From contig NZ_VNHU01000001.1 in NCBI RefSeq assembly GCF_008124785.1, forward strand, positions 62,001 to 126,000: a DNA stretch of 64,000 nt, read 5' to 3'. Positions 19,179-28,496 of the stretch are shown piece after piece. This DNA is from Aquimarina intermedia. GTDB lineage: Bacteria; Bacteroidota; Bacteroidia; Flavobacteriales; Flavobacteriaceae. The translations under genes and the position numbers were made by a program. The stretch's first letter is position 1. Every line of letters starts with the position of its first letter. The notes beneath the pieces were generated by a model. That model searched no databases. It was not told the DNA's origin and saw nothing but the letters and a program-made list of their open reading frames with translations.

Positions 19179-19210
19179 GACAGCCTGTATATGTATAGGC
19201 TGTCTTTTTT
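19179..19210 (+). terminator. Rho-independent terminator of the DUF4382 gene
   Basis: Hairpin GACAGCCT / AGGCTGTC, with the loop extended by GTAT..ATGTAT, followed by a T run. Confidence 0.9.
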
Positions 19211-19243
19211 TATGGTTAAAAATATAGAAGGACAAGGTTATTA

Positions 19244-19259
19244 TTTTCCACATGGAACA
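19244..19259. promoter_or_regulatory. Degenerate parS-like site (14/16)
   Basis: TTTTCCACATGGAACA differs at two positions from the 16-bp palindrome seen three times near mnmG; one change (G to A) breaks the central CACGTG. It is intergenic. It may be a decayed or weak ParB site or chance. Confidence 0.4.
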
Positions 19260-19334
19260 TTGTTATTCAACGTTCATAATGTAAACTATTTAAAATATTA
19301 GTAATTTACCTACCTAATCGATAACCAAAAAAAT

Positions 19335-20282
19335 ATGACTTTCTTTTTAATTCCTATATTCATTATAGGCTTTATCATTTTACTGTCCGGTATCTTTACC
19401 GTGAAACAACAAACATCTGCCGTTGTCGAACGTTTTGGAAAATTTCTAAGCATTCGTAATTCCGGACTGCATTTTAAAATTCCGATGGTTGATCGTATTG
19501 CAGGAAGAATTAATCTCAAAATTCAACAACTTGATGTCATTGTAGAAACCAAAACAAAAGATGATGTGTTTGTTCGTCTTAAAATTTCTGTGCAATACCA
19601 AGTTTTAAAAACAAAAATATACGATGCTTTCTACCGACTCGAAAACCCTCAAGATCAAATAACATCTTATGTGTTTGATGTAGTGCGAGCAGAAGTTCCT
19701 AAAATGAAACTAGACGATGTTTTTGAACGAAAGGATGATATTGCTATTGCGGTTAAGAGCGAACTAAATGAAGCCATGATTGATTATGGATATGATATTA
19801 TCAAAACATTAGTTACAGACATCGATCCAGATCTGCAAGTTAAAGAAGCTATGAATCGTATTAATGCAGCAGAGCGTGAAAAGATAGCCGCAGAGTATGA
19901 AGCTGAAGCTGAACGTATCAAAATAGTGGCTAAAGCACGTGCTGAAGCAGAAAGTAAACGTCTACAAGGGCAAGGTATCGCAGATCAACGTCGCGAAATT
20001 GCAAGAGGACTTGAAGAAAGTGTGGATGTTCTTAATAACGTGGGAATTAATTCTCAGGAGGCCTCAGCACTAATTGTAGTAACACAGCATTACGACACCT
20101 TACAATCTATCGGTGAGGAAACGAATAGTAATCTTATTTTATTACCAAATTCTCCACAAGCAGGAAGTGATATGTTGAATAACATGATTGCATCTTTTAC
20201 AGCATCCAACCAAATTGGTGAAGAAATGAAAAAACAAAATCTAAAAAAATCACTAAAAAATAAAAAATCTGATGATAGCTAG
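19335..20282 (+). CDS. SPFH/Band 7 (stomatin-like) membrane protein
   Basis: A 315-residue protein with one N-terminal membrane segment (about 3-22) and an SPFH/PHB domain (about 25-200; VKQQTSAVVERFGKFL, then AMNRINAAEREKIAAEYEAEAERI). The Ala/Glu coiled coil after the domain is typical of stomatin/QmcA-type scaffolds that form membrane microdomain cages. The tail (about 285-315) is Lys-rich. No NfeD protease gene is adjacent. It is transcribed alone; the following gene converges on it. Confidence 0.9.
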   Translation: MTFFLIPIFIIGFIILLSGIFTVKQQTSAVVERFGKFLSIRNSGLHFKIPMVDRIAGRINLKIQQLDVIVETKTKDDVFVRLKISVQYQVLKTKIYDAFYRLENPQDQITSYVFDVVRAEVPKMKLDDVFERKDDIAIAVKSELNEAMIDYGYDIIKTLVTDIDPDLQVKEAMNRINAAEREKIAAEYEAEAERIKIVAKARAEAESKRLQGQGIADQRREIARGLEESVDVLNNVGINSQEASALIVVTQHYDTLQSIGEETNSNLILLPNSPQAGSDMLNNMIASFTASNQIGEEMKKQNLKKSLKNKKSDDS

Positions 20283-20491
20283 GAAAGAATTTTGGTAAAC
20301 CATCTTTGAGTCATCTGAAAAAAGCATAAATTTAATAAATAATTATTTTTAAGCCTTGTATGCTATTTGATTTAGCATGAATGTAGAATCACAAGTTAAA
20401 ATAAAAAAAGTCCATTAAATCGCTTCTGATGAAGCTATTTTTAATCAGAAAAAGTTATTGATAATAAACTTAAATAGATTCTGTTTATAAT

Positions 20492-20523
20492 AAAAAATCC
20501 CATCAATGTGATGGGATTTTTTT
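20492..20523. terminator. Bidirectional terminator between the SPFH gene and the DUF6327-like gene
   Basis: Perfect hairpin AAAAATCCCATC / GATGGGATTTTT with a 5-nt loop; it touches the stop codon of the minus-strand gene and can serve both convergent genes. Confidence 0.9.
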
Positions 20524-20770
20524 ACTCTATTTTTTTCACCCGGGTGATGCCGAGCATTTTATTTACAGCTTTTAATACGAACGCTTTTTTAGCAATTGCG
20601 CCGGCAATATTACCGATGGTTCTAAAAACTGAAAAATTTTCTTTGGTAGTATGATAACTAATTTTAATTTCTTCCAGATTAATTTCCTTCTGCAATTTTA
20701 AAAACTTAAGATCTCTATTAATCTCTTCAAAACTGCTATAAATTTTCATCCCTGTATTAGACTGACTCAT
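20522..20770 (-). CDS. Small DUF6327-like protein
   Basis: An 82-residue protein. The N-terminal part (YSSFEEINRDLKFLKLQKEI) matches the start I recall for flavobacterial DUF6327 proteins; the rest is helical and basic with no membrane segment. It is the third gene of a run with the holin-like and YtxH genes (28 bp gap), an arrangement repeatedly seen with envelope-stress or membrane-associated small proteins. The function is unknown and the family assignment is from memory of the pattern. Confidence 0.65.
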   Translation of the reverse strand: MSQSNTGMKIYSSFEEINRDLKFLKLQKEINLEEIKISYHTTKENFSVFRTIGNIAGAIAKKAFVLKAVNKMLGITRVKKIE

Positions 20771-20798
20771 ATAATTTAATTTTTACTGCAATTCTTAA

Positions 20799-21149
20799 TT
20801 AGTCATTAAAGAAAATCCTTGAATATTTAATTAGTAATCGTTTCTTAAAATATGATTTACCAAAAATAGCAAGCAGTGCCATGACAATTGCATAGAATCC
20901 AGCCACAATGAAATATCCGGCTGGTAAATGATTAATAGCTTGACCTATCCAAATGGAAGCTCCTACAGAAAGAAATATTAGTATCAACATCAATAAGCTA
21001 CCCATGACTAACGTATTAGCCAAGGATATGGTGCTTTTCATTGTTTTCTTAAAAAGATCTAACTTGTAGTATTCGATGCTAGTCTCGACATAACTTCGAA
21101 CATTCTTATCAATCTCTTTTACATTATCGGTTAGATTTTCAAACGCCAT
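20799..21149 (-). CDS. Phage-holin-family (holin superfamily III-like) small membrane protein
   Basis: A 116-residue protein with two hydrophobic segments (about 42-65 and 75-98) after an amphipathic N-terminus (ENLTDNVKEIDKNVRSYVETSIEYYKLDLFKK). This layout matches the chromosomal phage_holin_3_6 family in Bacteroidota, which is not linked to prophage lysis. It starts 9 bp after YtxH stops, so they are one operon. Confidence 0.75.
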   Translation of the reverse strand: MAFENLTDNVKEIDKNVRSYVETSIEYYKLDLFKKTMKSTISLANTLVMGSLLMLILIFLSVGASIWIGQAINHLPAGYFIVAGFYAIVMALLAIFGKSYFKKRLLIKYSRIFFND

Positions 21150-21158
21150 AGACCTCTA

Positions 21159-21542
21159 TTAAACTACTGCTTTATTAGCGCTCGTTTTAGCTTTTTCAAC
21201 GGTTACTTCTTTATGTAATTTCGCGTTTTTTTTTCTCAACTCCTCCAGCTTATTCTCCATTGCTAATAAGATATCATCAGCCTTATAGCTCGCATTAGAA
21301 AGAGTTTCCTCCAGTTTAGATTCAAACTCTACTTTAGCTTTTGCTGCTTTTTCACCAATAATAGATGCAGTCTCTTGATATTTTTGGTTTAATTTAAGCT
21401 GTGCATCCTTAGCTCCTTTCTTAAGCTTTTTTCTGGTTTTATCGCCACTTTCGGGAGCATATAGTAATCCTACTCCTGCTCCAATTATAGCGCCTGTTAC
21501 TAATGCTAATAGGGTATTTCCTGTGTTTCCTGAACTTGACAT
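21159..21542 (-). CDS. YtxH domain-containing protein
   Basis: A 127-residue protein. The N-terminal hydrophobic glycine-rich segment with LLYAPESGDKTRKKLKKG (about 25-45) is the YtxH signature; the rest is an amphipathic Lys/Glu helix. YtxH proteins are often induced by general stress. First gene of the YtxH-holin-like-DUF6327-like operon. Confidence 0.85.
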   Translation of the reverse strand: MSSSGNTGNTLLALVTGAIIGAGVGLLYAPESGDKTRKKLKKGAKDAQLKLNQKYQETASIIGEKAAKAKVEFESKLEETLSNASYKADDILLAMENKLEELRKKNAKLHKEVTVEKAKTSANKAVV

Positions 21543-21731
21543 ATGAATTGATTTTAGGTTAATAATTAGTAAGCTAAATTACAATACGTATGCATCTTAG
21601 GCTGTTAACAACGGGTTAATTAAACCTGTTACTATGTCAAAATTTACATAAAATTACTAAATAAAGACTAAAACGATTCTATTATCCTAAAGAAACCCTT
21701 AAATAACTAAAAAATACCAATAATATTAACA

Positions 21732-23864
21732 TCACAATAACTCTTGAACCATAGTTTTGATAGCTTGATTCTCTGTCTCTTGTTGAATTTGTAACATACG
21801 ATCCGTATGTTGACTTACTACATCAGGATACCTTTTCAAAATTACCATAGCTTCAAACTGAAGTAACTCGTTGTCATCATTAAGCGCTTCAAGTACGAAC
21901 TTTTTACTATCCGCATCCAAATCTAAATTGTTACATTCCAAGACCACCCCTGTAGTCATCAAGGCAACTATGCGTGAACCTATTTTCTTCTTCGCTGTTC
22001 CAAACAACGGAAGTACCTCCTCATAAGAAACTTCTTTGGCAAGCTGCAAAATGGTAGCTCTTAAGTTTAAGCGTTTCTCATCGGGTAAATTTGTATACTT
22101 TTTACCTGATTTTTTAATCTCGTCGATAGGTTTGATCGTCGGTTTAGTAGATTTTGGTTTCGCACTAACCACCTGTTTTTTCTGTTTCGGTGCCTCTTTG
22201 GCCCAGGTATCACGTAACCCAACGGTTTTATTAAACACTAAACTTTCTGGAGTACTGTCCTGATCTACATTAAAATACCCTAAACGCTGAAATTGAAAGT
22301 GATCTAATGGTTTGGCTGTACGCAAATGTGGCTCAACAAATCCTTTTATGACTTTTAAGGATTCCGGGTTTATAAATTCCATATAATCTTTATCCTTATG
22401 ACCATCCGGCGCTTCGTCTAAAAATAATCTGTCATATACACGGATTTCTGCTGGAATAGCCTGCGCTATTGATACCCAATGCAACGTTCCTTTTACGTTA
22501 CGTTTAGAAGCCTCTGTACCACTACCCGATCTACTCGCTGGATCATAAGAACAATGAATCTCTATGATATCACCTTCATCGTTTTTAACCACTGATTCCC
22601 CTTTAATAATATAGGCGTTTTTAAGACGTACCTCTTTACCAAGTGTTAATCTAAAATATTTACTTCCAGCTTCTTCTTTAAAATCCTCTCGTTCTATGTA
22701 CAACTCTTTACTAAATGGTACTTGACGCTCCCCTGCTTTTTCATCTTCAGGATTGTTCTCAGCATCCAAAAGCTCTACCTGATCATCTGGATAACTATCT
22801 ATAATTAATTTAACAGGATCTAAAACCGCCATAACTCTAGGAGCTATTTTATTGAGATCTTCCCGAACACAGAACTCCAGTAGTGATACATCAATAACAT
22901 TTTCTCTTTTGGCAACACCTACGGTTTCAACAAATTTTCTGATAGATTTTGGAGTATATCCTCTTCTTCGTAACGCCGATATGGTGGGCATTCTTGGATC
23001 ATCCCATCCTGAAACAACACCTTCTTCTACTAAACGTAATAATTTACGTTTACTCATTATAGTATAACTGAGATTTAAGCGTGCAAATTCTGTTTGTTTA
23101 GGTACAACCTTACCCTCTTCTGCAATCTGTTCCAGAAACCAATCATACAGCTTTCTATGGGGTTTAAATTCTAACGAACATAATGAATGGGTAACACCTT
23201 CTATATAATCACTCTCACCATGGGTCCAGTCGTACATTGGGTAAATACACCAATCATCTCCCGTTCGATGATGTTTTTTCTTAAGAATACGATACATCAA
23301 AGGATCCCGCATTAACATATTAGGATCTGCCATATCGATTTTTGCACGTACTACATACGAACCTTCTTCAAATTCACCATTTTTCATTCGTTCGAACAAA
23401 TCAAGGTTTTCTTCAACAGGACGATCTCTATCAGGACTATTAGTTCCGGGAGAAGTTGTAGTACCTTTTTGATCTGCTATGGCCTCTGCACTTTGAGAAT
23501 CAACGTACGCTTTTCCTTCTTTTATAAGTTGAACGGTCCACTGATATAGTGTATCAAAATAATCTGAAGAATAACATTCCTTATCCCACTCATATCCCAA
23601 CCATCTAATATCTTTTTTGATTGCATCTACATACTCCTGTTCTTCCTTGGCTGGATTAGTGTCATCAAAACGCAAATTTACCGGCGCATTGTATCGCAGA
23701 CCCAAACCGAAACTTATACCAATAGCTTTAGTATGCCCAATGTGCAGATAGCCGTTAGGCTCAGGAGGGAATCTAAAACGTAAATCCTCCTTGCGGGTGG
23801 TATTCTTTAAATCCTCTTCGATCAATTGCTCAATAAAATTGAGTGATTTTTTTTCTTCAGTCAT
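21732..23864 (-). CDS. glnS: Glutamine--tRNA ligase with extra C-terminal helical domain
   Basis: Charges tRNA-Gln. The class I motifs are PPEPNGYLHIGH near residues 32-43 and YTIMSKRK at about residue 270, and the anticodon-binding beta-barrels run to about residue 560 (QRLGYFNVDQDST, FNKTVGLRDTW). Standard bacterial GlnRS is about 550-560 residues; this one is 710. The extra 150 residues comprise a Lys/Pro-rich linker and a compact helical segment (about 590-710) rich in Leu, with LQFEAMVILKRYP resembling HEAT-like helices. I could not match it to YqeY, which is fused to GlnRS in some bacteria. Monocistronic. Confidence 0.95.
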   Translation of the reverse strand: MTEEKKSLNFIEQLIEEDLKNTTRKEDLRFRFPPEPNGYLHIGHTKAIGISFGLGLRYNAPVNLRFDDTNPAKEEQEYVDAIKKDIRWLGYEWDKECYSSDYFDTLYQWTVQLIKEGKAYVDSQSAEAIADQKGTTTSPGTNSPDRDRPVEENLDLFERMKNGEFEEGSYVVRAKIDMADPNMLMRDPLMYRILKKKHHRTGDDWCIYPMYDWTHGESDYIEGVTHSLCSLEFKPHRKLYDWFLEQIAEEGKVVPKQTEFARLNLSYTIMSKRKLLRLVEEGVVSGWDDPRMPTISALRRRGYTPKSIRKFVETVGVAKRENVIDVSLLEFCVREDLNKIAPRVMAVLDPVKLIIDSYPDDQVELLDAENNPEDEKAGERQVPFSKELYIEREDFKEEAGSKYFRLTLGKEVRLKNAYIIKGESVVKNDEGDIIEIHCSYDPASRSGSGTEASKRNVKGTLHWVSIAQAIPAEIRVYDRLFLDEAPDGHKDKDYMEFINPESLKVIKGFVEPHLRTAKPLDHFQFQRLGYFNVDQDSTPESLVFNKTVGLRDTWAKEAPKQKKQVVSAKPKSTKPTIKPIDEIKKSGKKYTNLPDEKRLNLRATILQLAKEVSYEEVLPLFGTAKKKIGSRIVALMTTGVVLECNNLDLDADSKKFVLEALNDDNELLQFEAMVILKRYPDVVSQHTDRMLQIQQETENQAIKTMVQELL

Positions 23865-23882
23865 CCGTTATAAAATAAAACG

Positions 23883-23890
23883 CAAAATTA
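23883..23890 (-). promoter_or_regulatory. -7 promoter element of glnS
   Basis: TAATTTTG on minus fits TAnnTTTG, 18 bp before the glnS ATG. Confidence 0.6.
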
Positions 23891-24062
23891 CTAAAATTCT
23901 GCACTCAGAACTGAATATATCCATCAAAACACATGTAAAATCATTGCTCCCCCAAATCCAAAATAGAAATACAATATCAAATGAGATACTATTGTTTTAT
24001 GTAGCGCTTGTTAAGAAGTAAAATTGGCGCAATTAACGGTATCATGATTCTCAGTAATCTTT

Positions 24063-24070
24063 TATCTTTG
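24063..24070 (+). promoter_or_regulatory. -7 promoter element of folB
   Basis: TATCTTTG, a perfect TAnnTTTG, ends only 10 bp before the TTG start codon of folB, predicting a very short leader. Confidence 0.7.
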
Positions 24071-24080
24071 TCAAAAAACT

Positions 24081-24440
24081 TTGGGAAAGATAACATTAAA
24101 GAATATCAAAGTATACAGCAATCATGGCTGTCTTGAAGAAGAAGGTAAAATAGGATCCGATTATCGTATTGATTTAAGCATATATGCGGATTTAACAAAA
24201 TCTGCGATATCTGATAATTTATCGGATACTGTCGACTATGTTCATTTAAATAGAATTGTAAAGGAAGAAATGGCAATTCGATCCAAATTATTGGAGCACG
24301 CAGCAGAAAGAATTTTGATTAGAGTGTTGAAGGAGTTACCTTTAGCAAATAAAGTGGTGGTCGATGTTTCTAAAATAAACCCTCCTATTGGTGGAAATGT
24401 AGCAATGGTAACGATTCGACGTAAAAAAAATAGAAGCTAA
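24081..24440 (+). CDS. folB: Dihydroneopterin aldolase
   Basis: Cleaves dihydroneopterin to 6-hydroxymethyl-dihydropterin and glycolaldehyde in folate synthesis. 119 residues, normal length. Family motifs: the VYSNHGCLEEEGKIG active-site segment and KINPPIGG near the C-terminus with the catalytic Lys. The start is TTG at 24081: it yields the usual beginning MGKITLKNI, no ATG lies in frame upstream of the motif, and the promoter ends just before it. Confidence 0.93.
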   Translation: MGKITLKNIKVYSNHGCLEEEGKIGSDYRIDLSIYADLTKSAISDNLSDTVDYVHLNRIVKEEMAIRSKLLEHAAERILIRVLKELPLANKVVVDVSKINPPIGGNVAMVTIRRKKNRS

Positions 24441-24510
24441 ATTTTATAAAAAAATTTGATTTTTCTTCTGTTAAATTGATAATCCGTTCTTTTGTAATCA
24501 TTATTTTTTT

Positions 24511-24518
24511 TACATTTG
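24511..24518 (+). promoter_or_regulatory. Promoter of tRNA-Cys
   Basis: TACATTTG matches TAnnTTTG; a TTG at 24492-24494 lies 16 nt upstream, close to standard -33 spacing. The tRNA begins 18 nt downstream. Confidence 0.75.
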
Positions 24519-24535
24519 CCCACTGAAAGAATTAC

Positions 24536-24606
24536 GGTGTCGTGGCCGAGTGGCTAGGCAGTGGTCTGCAACACCATCTACAGCGGTTCGAATCCGCTCG
24601 ACACCT
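24536..24606 (+). tRNA. tRNA-Cys (anticodon GCA)
   Basis: A complete cloverleaf: acceptor GGTGTCG / CGACACC, D-arm with GGC, anticodon loop CTGCAAC, T-arm AGCGG-TTCGAAT-CCGCT and discriminator T. CCA is not encoded. A hairpin terminator follows directly. Confidence 0.96.
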
Positions 24607-24607
24607 C

Positions 24608-24640
24608 AAAAATCCTGTTTTTACAACAGGATTTTTTTTT
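24608..24640. terminator. Bidirectional terminator after tRNA-Cys and the LysE gene
   Basis: Hairpin AAAAATCCTGTT / AACAGGATTTTT with a 5-nt loop and T run. It lies between the tRNA and the stop codon of the convergent LysE gene. Confidence 0.9.
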
Positions 24641-24641
24641 G

Positions 24642-25334
24642 CTAGAAAGTTGAGTCCGGAGTAATCTTCTCTATTTCATTTTGTAGACGTTGCTCAACAT
24701 TATCAGGTAATACCCCTTTAAGTATTAGAAACATACCAAAAACAATCATTAAAATACTAATTACCCGCTTGATAACATACGTTCTCTTAGGTGTAAGTTT
24801 TCTTTTTAATCTTTTTGCGAGTAACATTTTAAAAACATCTATGATAAAATACGTTAGCAAAACCATGGCAAAGAACGAAAAAATTCGATTCGAATCCATG
24901 TCTAACTGAGGTCCCATTACAATGATTATACTTAGCCAAAATCCTAAAACCCCAATATTTATAAAGTTGAGAAGAAAACCTTTTATAAAAAGTTTTAAGT
25001 AGTTGTGTTTATTAATAATTTCAACACTCGTATCCCTAAGTTTATTGTAATTCTTTCGTTCTTGAATAAATGAAATTATACCGTAAGTAGCTAGCAACAT
25101 CCCACCAAAAATAAACAAAGCCGGATCATCTTTTATTTTTTCTAATATTTTATTGGTACTAAAATATGCAATGAGTATAAAGACAATATCGGCTAGAATC
25201 ACTCCAAAATCTACAGCAACTGCCGCTCTAAATCCTTTTATCGCAGCTGTTTCTAATAAAACAAAAAATACAGGTCCGATCAAAAAGGCTAATAAAAATC
25301 CTAGAGGTATAGCTGCATGCGCGTCTTGAAACAT
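24642..25334 (-). CDS. LysE-family translocator
   Basis: A 230-residue inner-membrane protein with about six hydrophobic segments. The N-terminal PLGFLLAFLIGPVFFVLLE contains the GP motif typical of LysE/RhtB exporters, and DFGVILADIVFI is the matching helix-2 signature. These proteins export amino acids or other small solutes; the substrate here is unknown. The last gene of rnr-GIN-LysE on minus, 39 bp after the GIN gene. Confidence 0.85.
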   Translation of the reverse strand: MFQDAHAAIPLGFLLAFLIGPVFFVLLETAAIKGFRAAVAVDFGVILADIVFILIAYFSTNKILEKIKDDPALFIFGGMLLATYGIISFIQERKNYNKLRDTSVEIINKHNYLKLFIKGFLLNFINIGVLGFWLSIIIVMGPQLDMDSNRIFSFFAMVLLTYFIIDVFKMLLAKRLKRKLTPKRTYVIKRVISILMIVFGMFLILKGVLPDNVEQRLQNEIEKITPDSTF

Positions 25335-25373
25335 AAATTTAAATCGTGTTTCTTACAAATCTAATAAATATGC

Positions 25374-26054
25374 TTAGTTAATCTCTATAATTTTGCCTCC
25401 AAATACTTTTTTACTATCGATCAGCCTGGGACTTCCATAAATTTTTATGGTCCCTCCTGCTGTAGTAGTTGCTTTTACAAACAGTTTTGCATTAATACTA
25501 GCGCGCCCACCGGCACTTATAGAAACGTGCGTAGAATCTGAAACTAGTTTTTGAGTTTCATATTGGCCGCCCGCTTTAATAGTAATATCTTGGCTATTGC
25601 TTGATCCGTGGACCTCGATAACTCCACCTGTAACAGATTTGGATACTAATTTCTTGACAACAATTTTTCCTTTGATTTTAGCACCTTCTTGTACGCTAAG
25701 CTTCAATGATTCTTGTACTAATGAGTCTTTGACAAGCACAGATGCGCCTTCATTAGCATCAATTGTTTTGACTGTAGTATAAAAAATTGTAACCTTGGTA
25801 GCATCTTTTTCATCCCAAAGATTGTCCAATGACATTTTTAACTTTAGCACCCCATCTTTCTCAACTACAGCGATTTCATCTTTTTGAGGACCTGAAATAG
25901 TTATTCTATTTTGATCTGCTTGTACTAATGTTACATTGATTTTATCAAAAACTTTTAGCTCCTCAAAAGGTTGTAATTCACTAGCTGTTTTTTGTTGCGC
26001 AAAAGCTCCTAAACCAACTAGAAAAAGTAGATAAAAAATAGTATTACTGTTCAT
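25374..26054 (-). CDS. Head-GIN (DUF2807) domain secreted protein
   Basis: A 226-residue protein with a signal peptide (about 1-19, GAFAQQ) and a right-handed beta-helix-like DUF2807 domain (FDKINVTLVQADQNRITISGP, then ISAGGRASINAKLFVKATTTAGG). These putative adhesin heads are widespread in Bacteroidota; the role is unproven. 33 bp downstream of rnr and cotranscribed with it and LysE. Confidence 0.88.
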   Translation of the reverse strand: MNSNTIFYLLFLVGLGAFAQQKTASELQPFEELKVFDKINVTLVQADQNRITISGPQKDEIAVVEKDGVLKLKMSLDNLWDEKDATKVTIFYTTVKTIDANEGASVLVKDSLVQESLKLSVQEGAKIKGKIVVKKLVSKSVTGGVIEVHGSSNSQDITIKAGGQYETQKLVSDSTHVSISAGGRASINAKLFVKATTTAGGTIKIYGSPRLIDSKKVFGGKIIEIN

Positions 26055-26087
26055 TCTCTGTATTTTTATCGTATAGTATATTCCTAA

Positions 26088-28289
26088 TTATGCTTCTACG
26101 CTTTCTTTAGAGCCAATCAAAGTAAAGTCCAAATGCCTTTTTACTAGATCAGCATTTTTAACTTTAACGTAAACCTCATCCCCTAATTGATACACATTTT
26201 TAGTTTTCTGACCCATTATAGCATATTCGTCCTGATCAAAAACATAATGATCATCATTCATATCCTTAAGTCGTACCATACCTTCGCACTTATTACTTAT
26301 AATTTCGATATAAATACCCCACTCGGTTACGCCAGAAATCACACCTAAAAACTCTTCATTCTCATGATCTTTCATGAACTTAATTTGCATGTATTTGATA
26401 GAATCTCTCTCTGCAGTAGCTGCTATCCCTTCCATCGAGCTGCTATGATTACATTTTTCTTCGTATTCCTCTTCTGCTACCGATTTACCACCATCAAGAT
26501 AGTGTTGTAATAAACGATGTGCCATTACATCCGGATATCTTCTAATTGGACTGGTAAAATGACTGTAATGATCGAATGCTAATCCATAATGACCGATATT
26601 GTGTGTTGTATACTCTGCTTTACTCATACTGCGTATCGCCAAAGTATCTACCAGGTTTTGTTCCTTTTTACCCTGAACATCACTTAACAATCCATTTAAT
26701 GATTTTGTAGTTGATTTACGATCTTTTAAATCTAGTTTGTATCCAAAACGACTGATAATATTTTGTAATGCTGCCAGTTTTTCATCATTGGGCTCATCGT
26801 GCACTCGGTAGATAAATGTTTTCTTCGGATTTTGCTTTCCAATGAACTCTGCTACTTTTTTATTGGCAAGCAACATAAACTCTTCAATTAATTTATTAGC
26901 ATCCTTAGAAGTCTTAAAAAACACTCCCGTTGGCTCACACGCTTCATTGAGACTAAACTTAACTTCGACCTTGTCAAAAGAAATTGCACCATCACGCATA
27001 CGCTTATTACGCATGATTTTGGATAAATCATTCATTGTTATAACGGCATCAGCTATAGCTTGTGGTACTTCATAAGATGTTCCACTCAATGAAATTTCAT
27101 CTGGAATTGTATTTGATTTGGATTCTATGATATGTTGAGCCTCTTCATAAGCAAACCGTGCATCAGAATAGGTTACTGTACGACCAAACCATTGATTTTT
27201 TATCTCTGCCTTCTTATTGATTTCAAATACTGCCGAAAAGGTATATTTCTCTTCATTAGGTCGTAGGGAACAAGCATTGTTTGATAAAATTTCCGGTAAC
27301 ATTGGTACAACTCTATCGACAAGATAGACCGAGGTAGCCCGCTCATAAGCTTCATCATCCAAAATAGTACCCGGTTGCAAATAGTGAGAAACATCTGCTA
27401 TATGAATGCCTATTTCGTAATTTCCATTATCCAAAATTTTAAACGATAAGGCATCGTCAAAATCTTTTGCATCTTTTGGATCAATCGTAAAAGTAAGCGT
27501 ATCTCGCATATCGCGACGTTTTGCTATTTCACTTTCCTGAATGGAGGTATCGATTGCATTTGCATATTCCTCTACTTCTTTAGGAAATTCATAGGGTAGC
27601 CCATATTGTGCTAGAATAGCATGAATTTCTGTATTGTGCTCTCCCGGCTTACCTAAAACTTTGAGAACTTTTCCAAACGGCGAATCTGCTTTTTCAGGCC
27701 AATCCTCAAGCTTAACCAGTACTTTATCTCCATCAGCTGCTTCAAATATCTTATTTTTTGGAATAAAGATATCTGTATACATTTTGGAATTTTGAGTACT
27801 GACAAAGGCGTAATTTTTTTGAATTTCAATTACCCCGACAAATTCATCGCGCTTTCTATTGATTACTTTAGAAATTTCTCCTTCACTTTTACCACCGCGC
27901 TTTCTTTTGTATACATAAACTTCAACTTCATCACCGTCCAATGCTTTATTGAGATTGTTTTTAGGTATGAAAATATCTTCTTCCAAATCCTCTACAACTA
28001 CGTATCCTGAACCTTTTGTTGTTACATCTAATGTGCCTGTGTAGGTATTAATATTTGGTACTAACTTGAACTTACCACGTTCAACTTCTTCTATTTGTTT
28101 TTTTGCGGTAAGCTGAGATAGCTTTTTAATTATTTGATTGCGACTACTAGGATCATCTACACCTAATTTTGATGCTATCTGCTTATAATTAAATGTTTTA
28201 TCAGTATCTGCCTTGAGTATTTTTAGTATGGACTGTGTAAGATTTTCAATTTTAGCTGACTGTTTTCTTCGGCTATTCTTTCTTTTCAT
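26088..28289 (-). CDS. rnr: Ribonuclease R
   Basis: A processive 3'-5' exoribonuclease for structured RNA. 733 residues: N-terminal helix-turn-helix and cold-shock/OB domains (about 1-220), RNB catalytic domain (about 240-590) with FTIDPKDAKDFDDALS holding the metal-binding Asp residues and SPIRRYPDVMAHRLLQHYL, then an S1 domain (about 640-725). Basic N-terminus KRKNSRRKQ. Heads a three-gene operon with the GIN and LysE genes, which have no obvious functional link to RNA decay. Confidence 0.96.
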   Translation of the reverse strand: MKRKNSRRKQSAKIENLTQSILKILKADTDKTFNYKQIASKLGVDDPSSRNQIIKKLSQLTAKKQIEEVERGKFKLVPNINTYTGTLDVTTKGSGYVVVEDLEEDIFIPKNNLNKALDGDEVEVYVYKRKRGGKSEGEISKVINRKRDEFVGVIEIQKNYAFVSTQNSKMYTDIFIPKNKIFEAADGDKVLVKLEDWPEKADSPFGKVLKVLGKPGEHNTEIHAILAQYGLPYEFPKEVEEYANAIDTSIQESEIAKRRDMRDTLTFTIDPKDAKDFDDALSFKILDNGNYEIGIHIADVSHYLQPGTILDDEAYERATSVYLVDRVVPMLPEILSNNACSLRPNEEKYTFSAVFEINKKAEIKNQWFGRTVTYSDARFAYEEAQHIIESKSNTIPDEISLSGTSYEVPQAIADAVITMNDLSKIMRNKRMRDGAISFDKVEVKFSLNEACEPTGVFFKTSKDANKLIEEFMLLANKKVAEFIGKQNPKKTFIYRVHDEPNDEKLAALQNIISRFGYKLDLKDRKSTTKSLNGLLSDVQGKKEQNLVDTLAIRSMSKAEYTTHNIGHYGLAFDHYSHFTSPIRRYPDVMAHRLLQHYLDGGKSVAEEEYEEKCNHSSSMEGIAATAERDSIKYMQIKFMKDHENEEFLGVISGVTEWGIYIEIISNKCEGMVRLKDMNDDHYVFDQDEYAIMGQKTKNVYQLGDEVYVKVKNADLVKRHLDFTLIGSKESVEA

Positions 28290-28496
28290 TTAGGTCATTT
28301 ATATTTTAATCTTATAAATGTACGGCTAATCTTTTAACATCATTGAATTTGGCATTAAACTTTTGTTAATCTAAAACCTGTACGATCCAACTTTTGCACA
28401 GTGACAAAATATTTTAACCAATTATTTTACCATTTCTTAAAATTTTCTTAATTTTAATATACCTTTTACCAAGTAAGTTTATACAAGCTTGTCAAC

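Noticed and set aside
20799..21149. Prophage lysis module because of the holin-like gene
   Set aside because: No other phage genes nearby; the family is a chromosomal small membrane protein in Bacteroidota.
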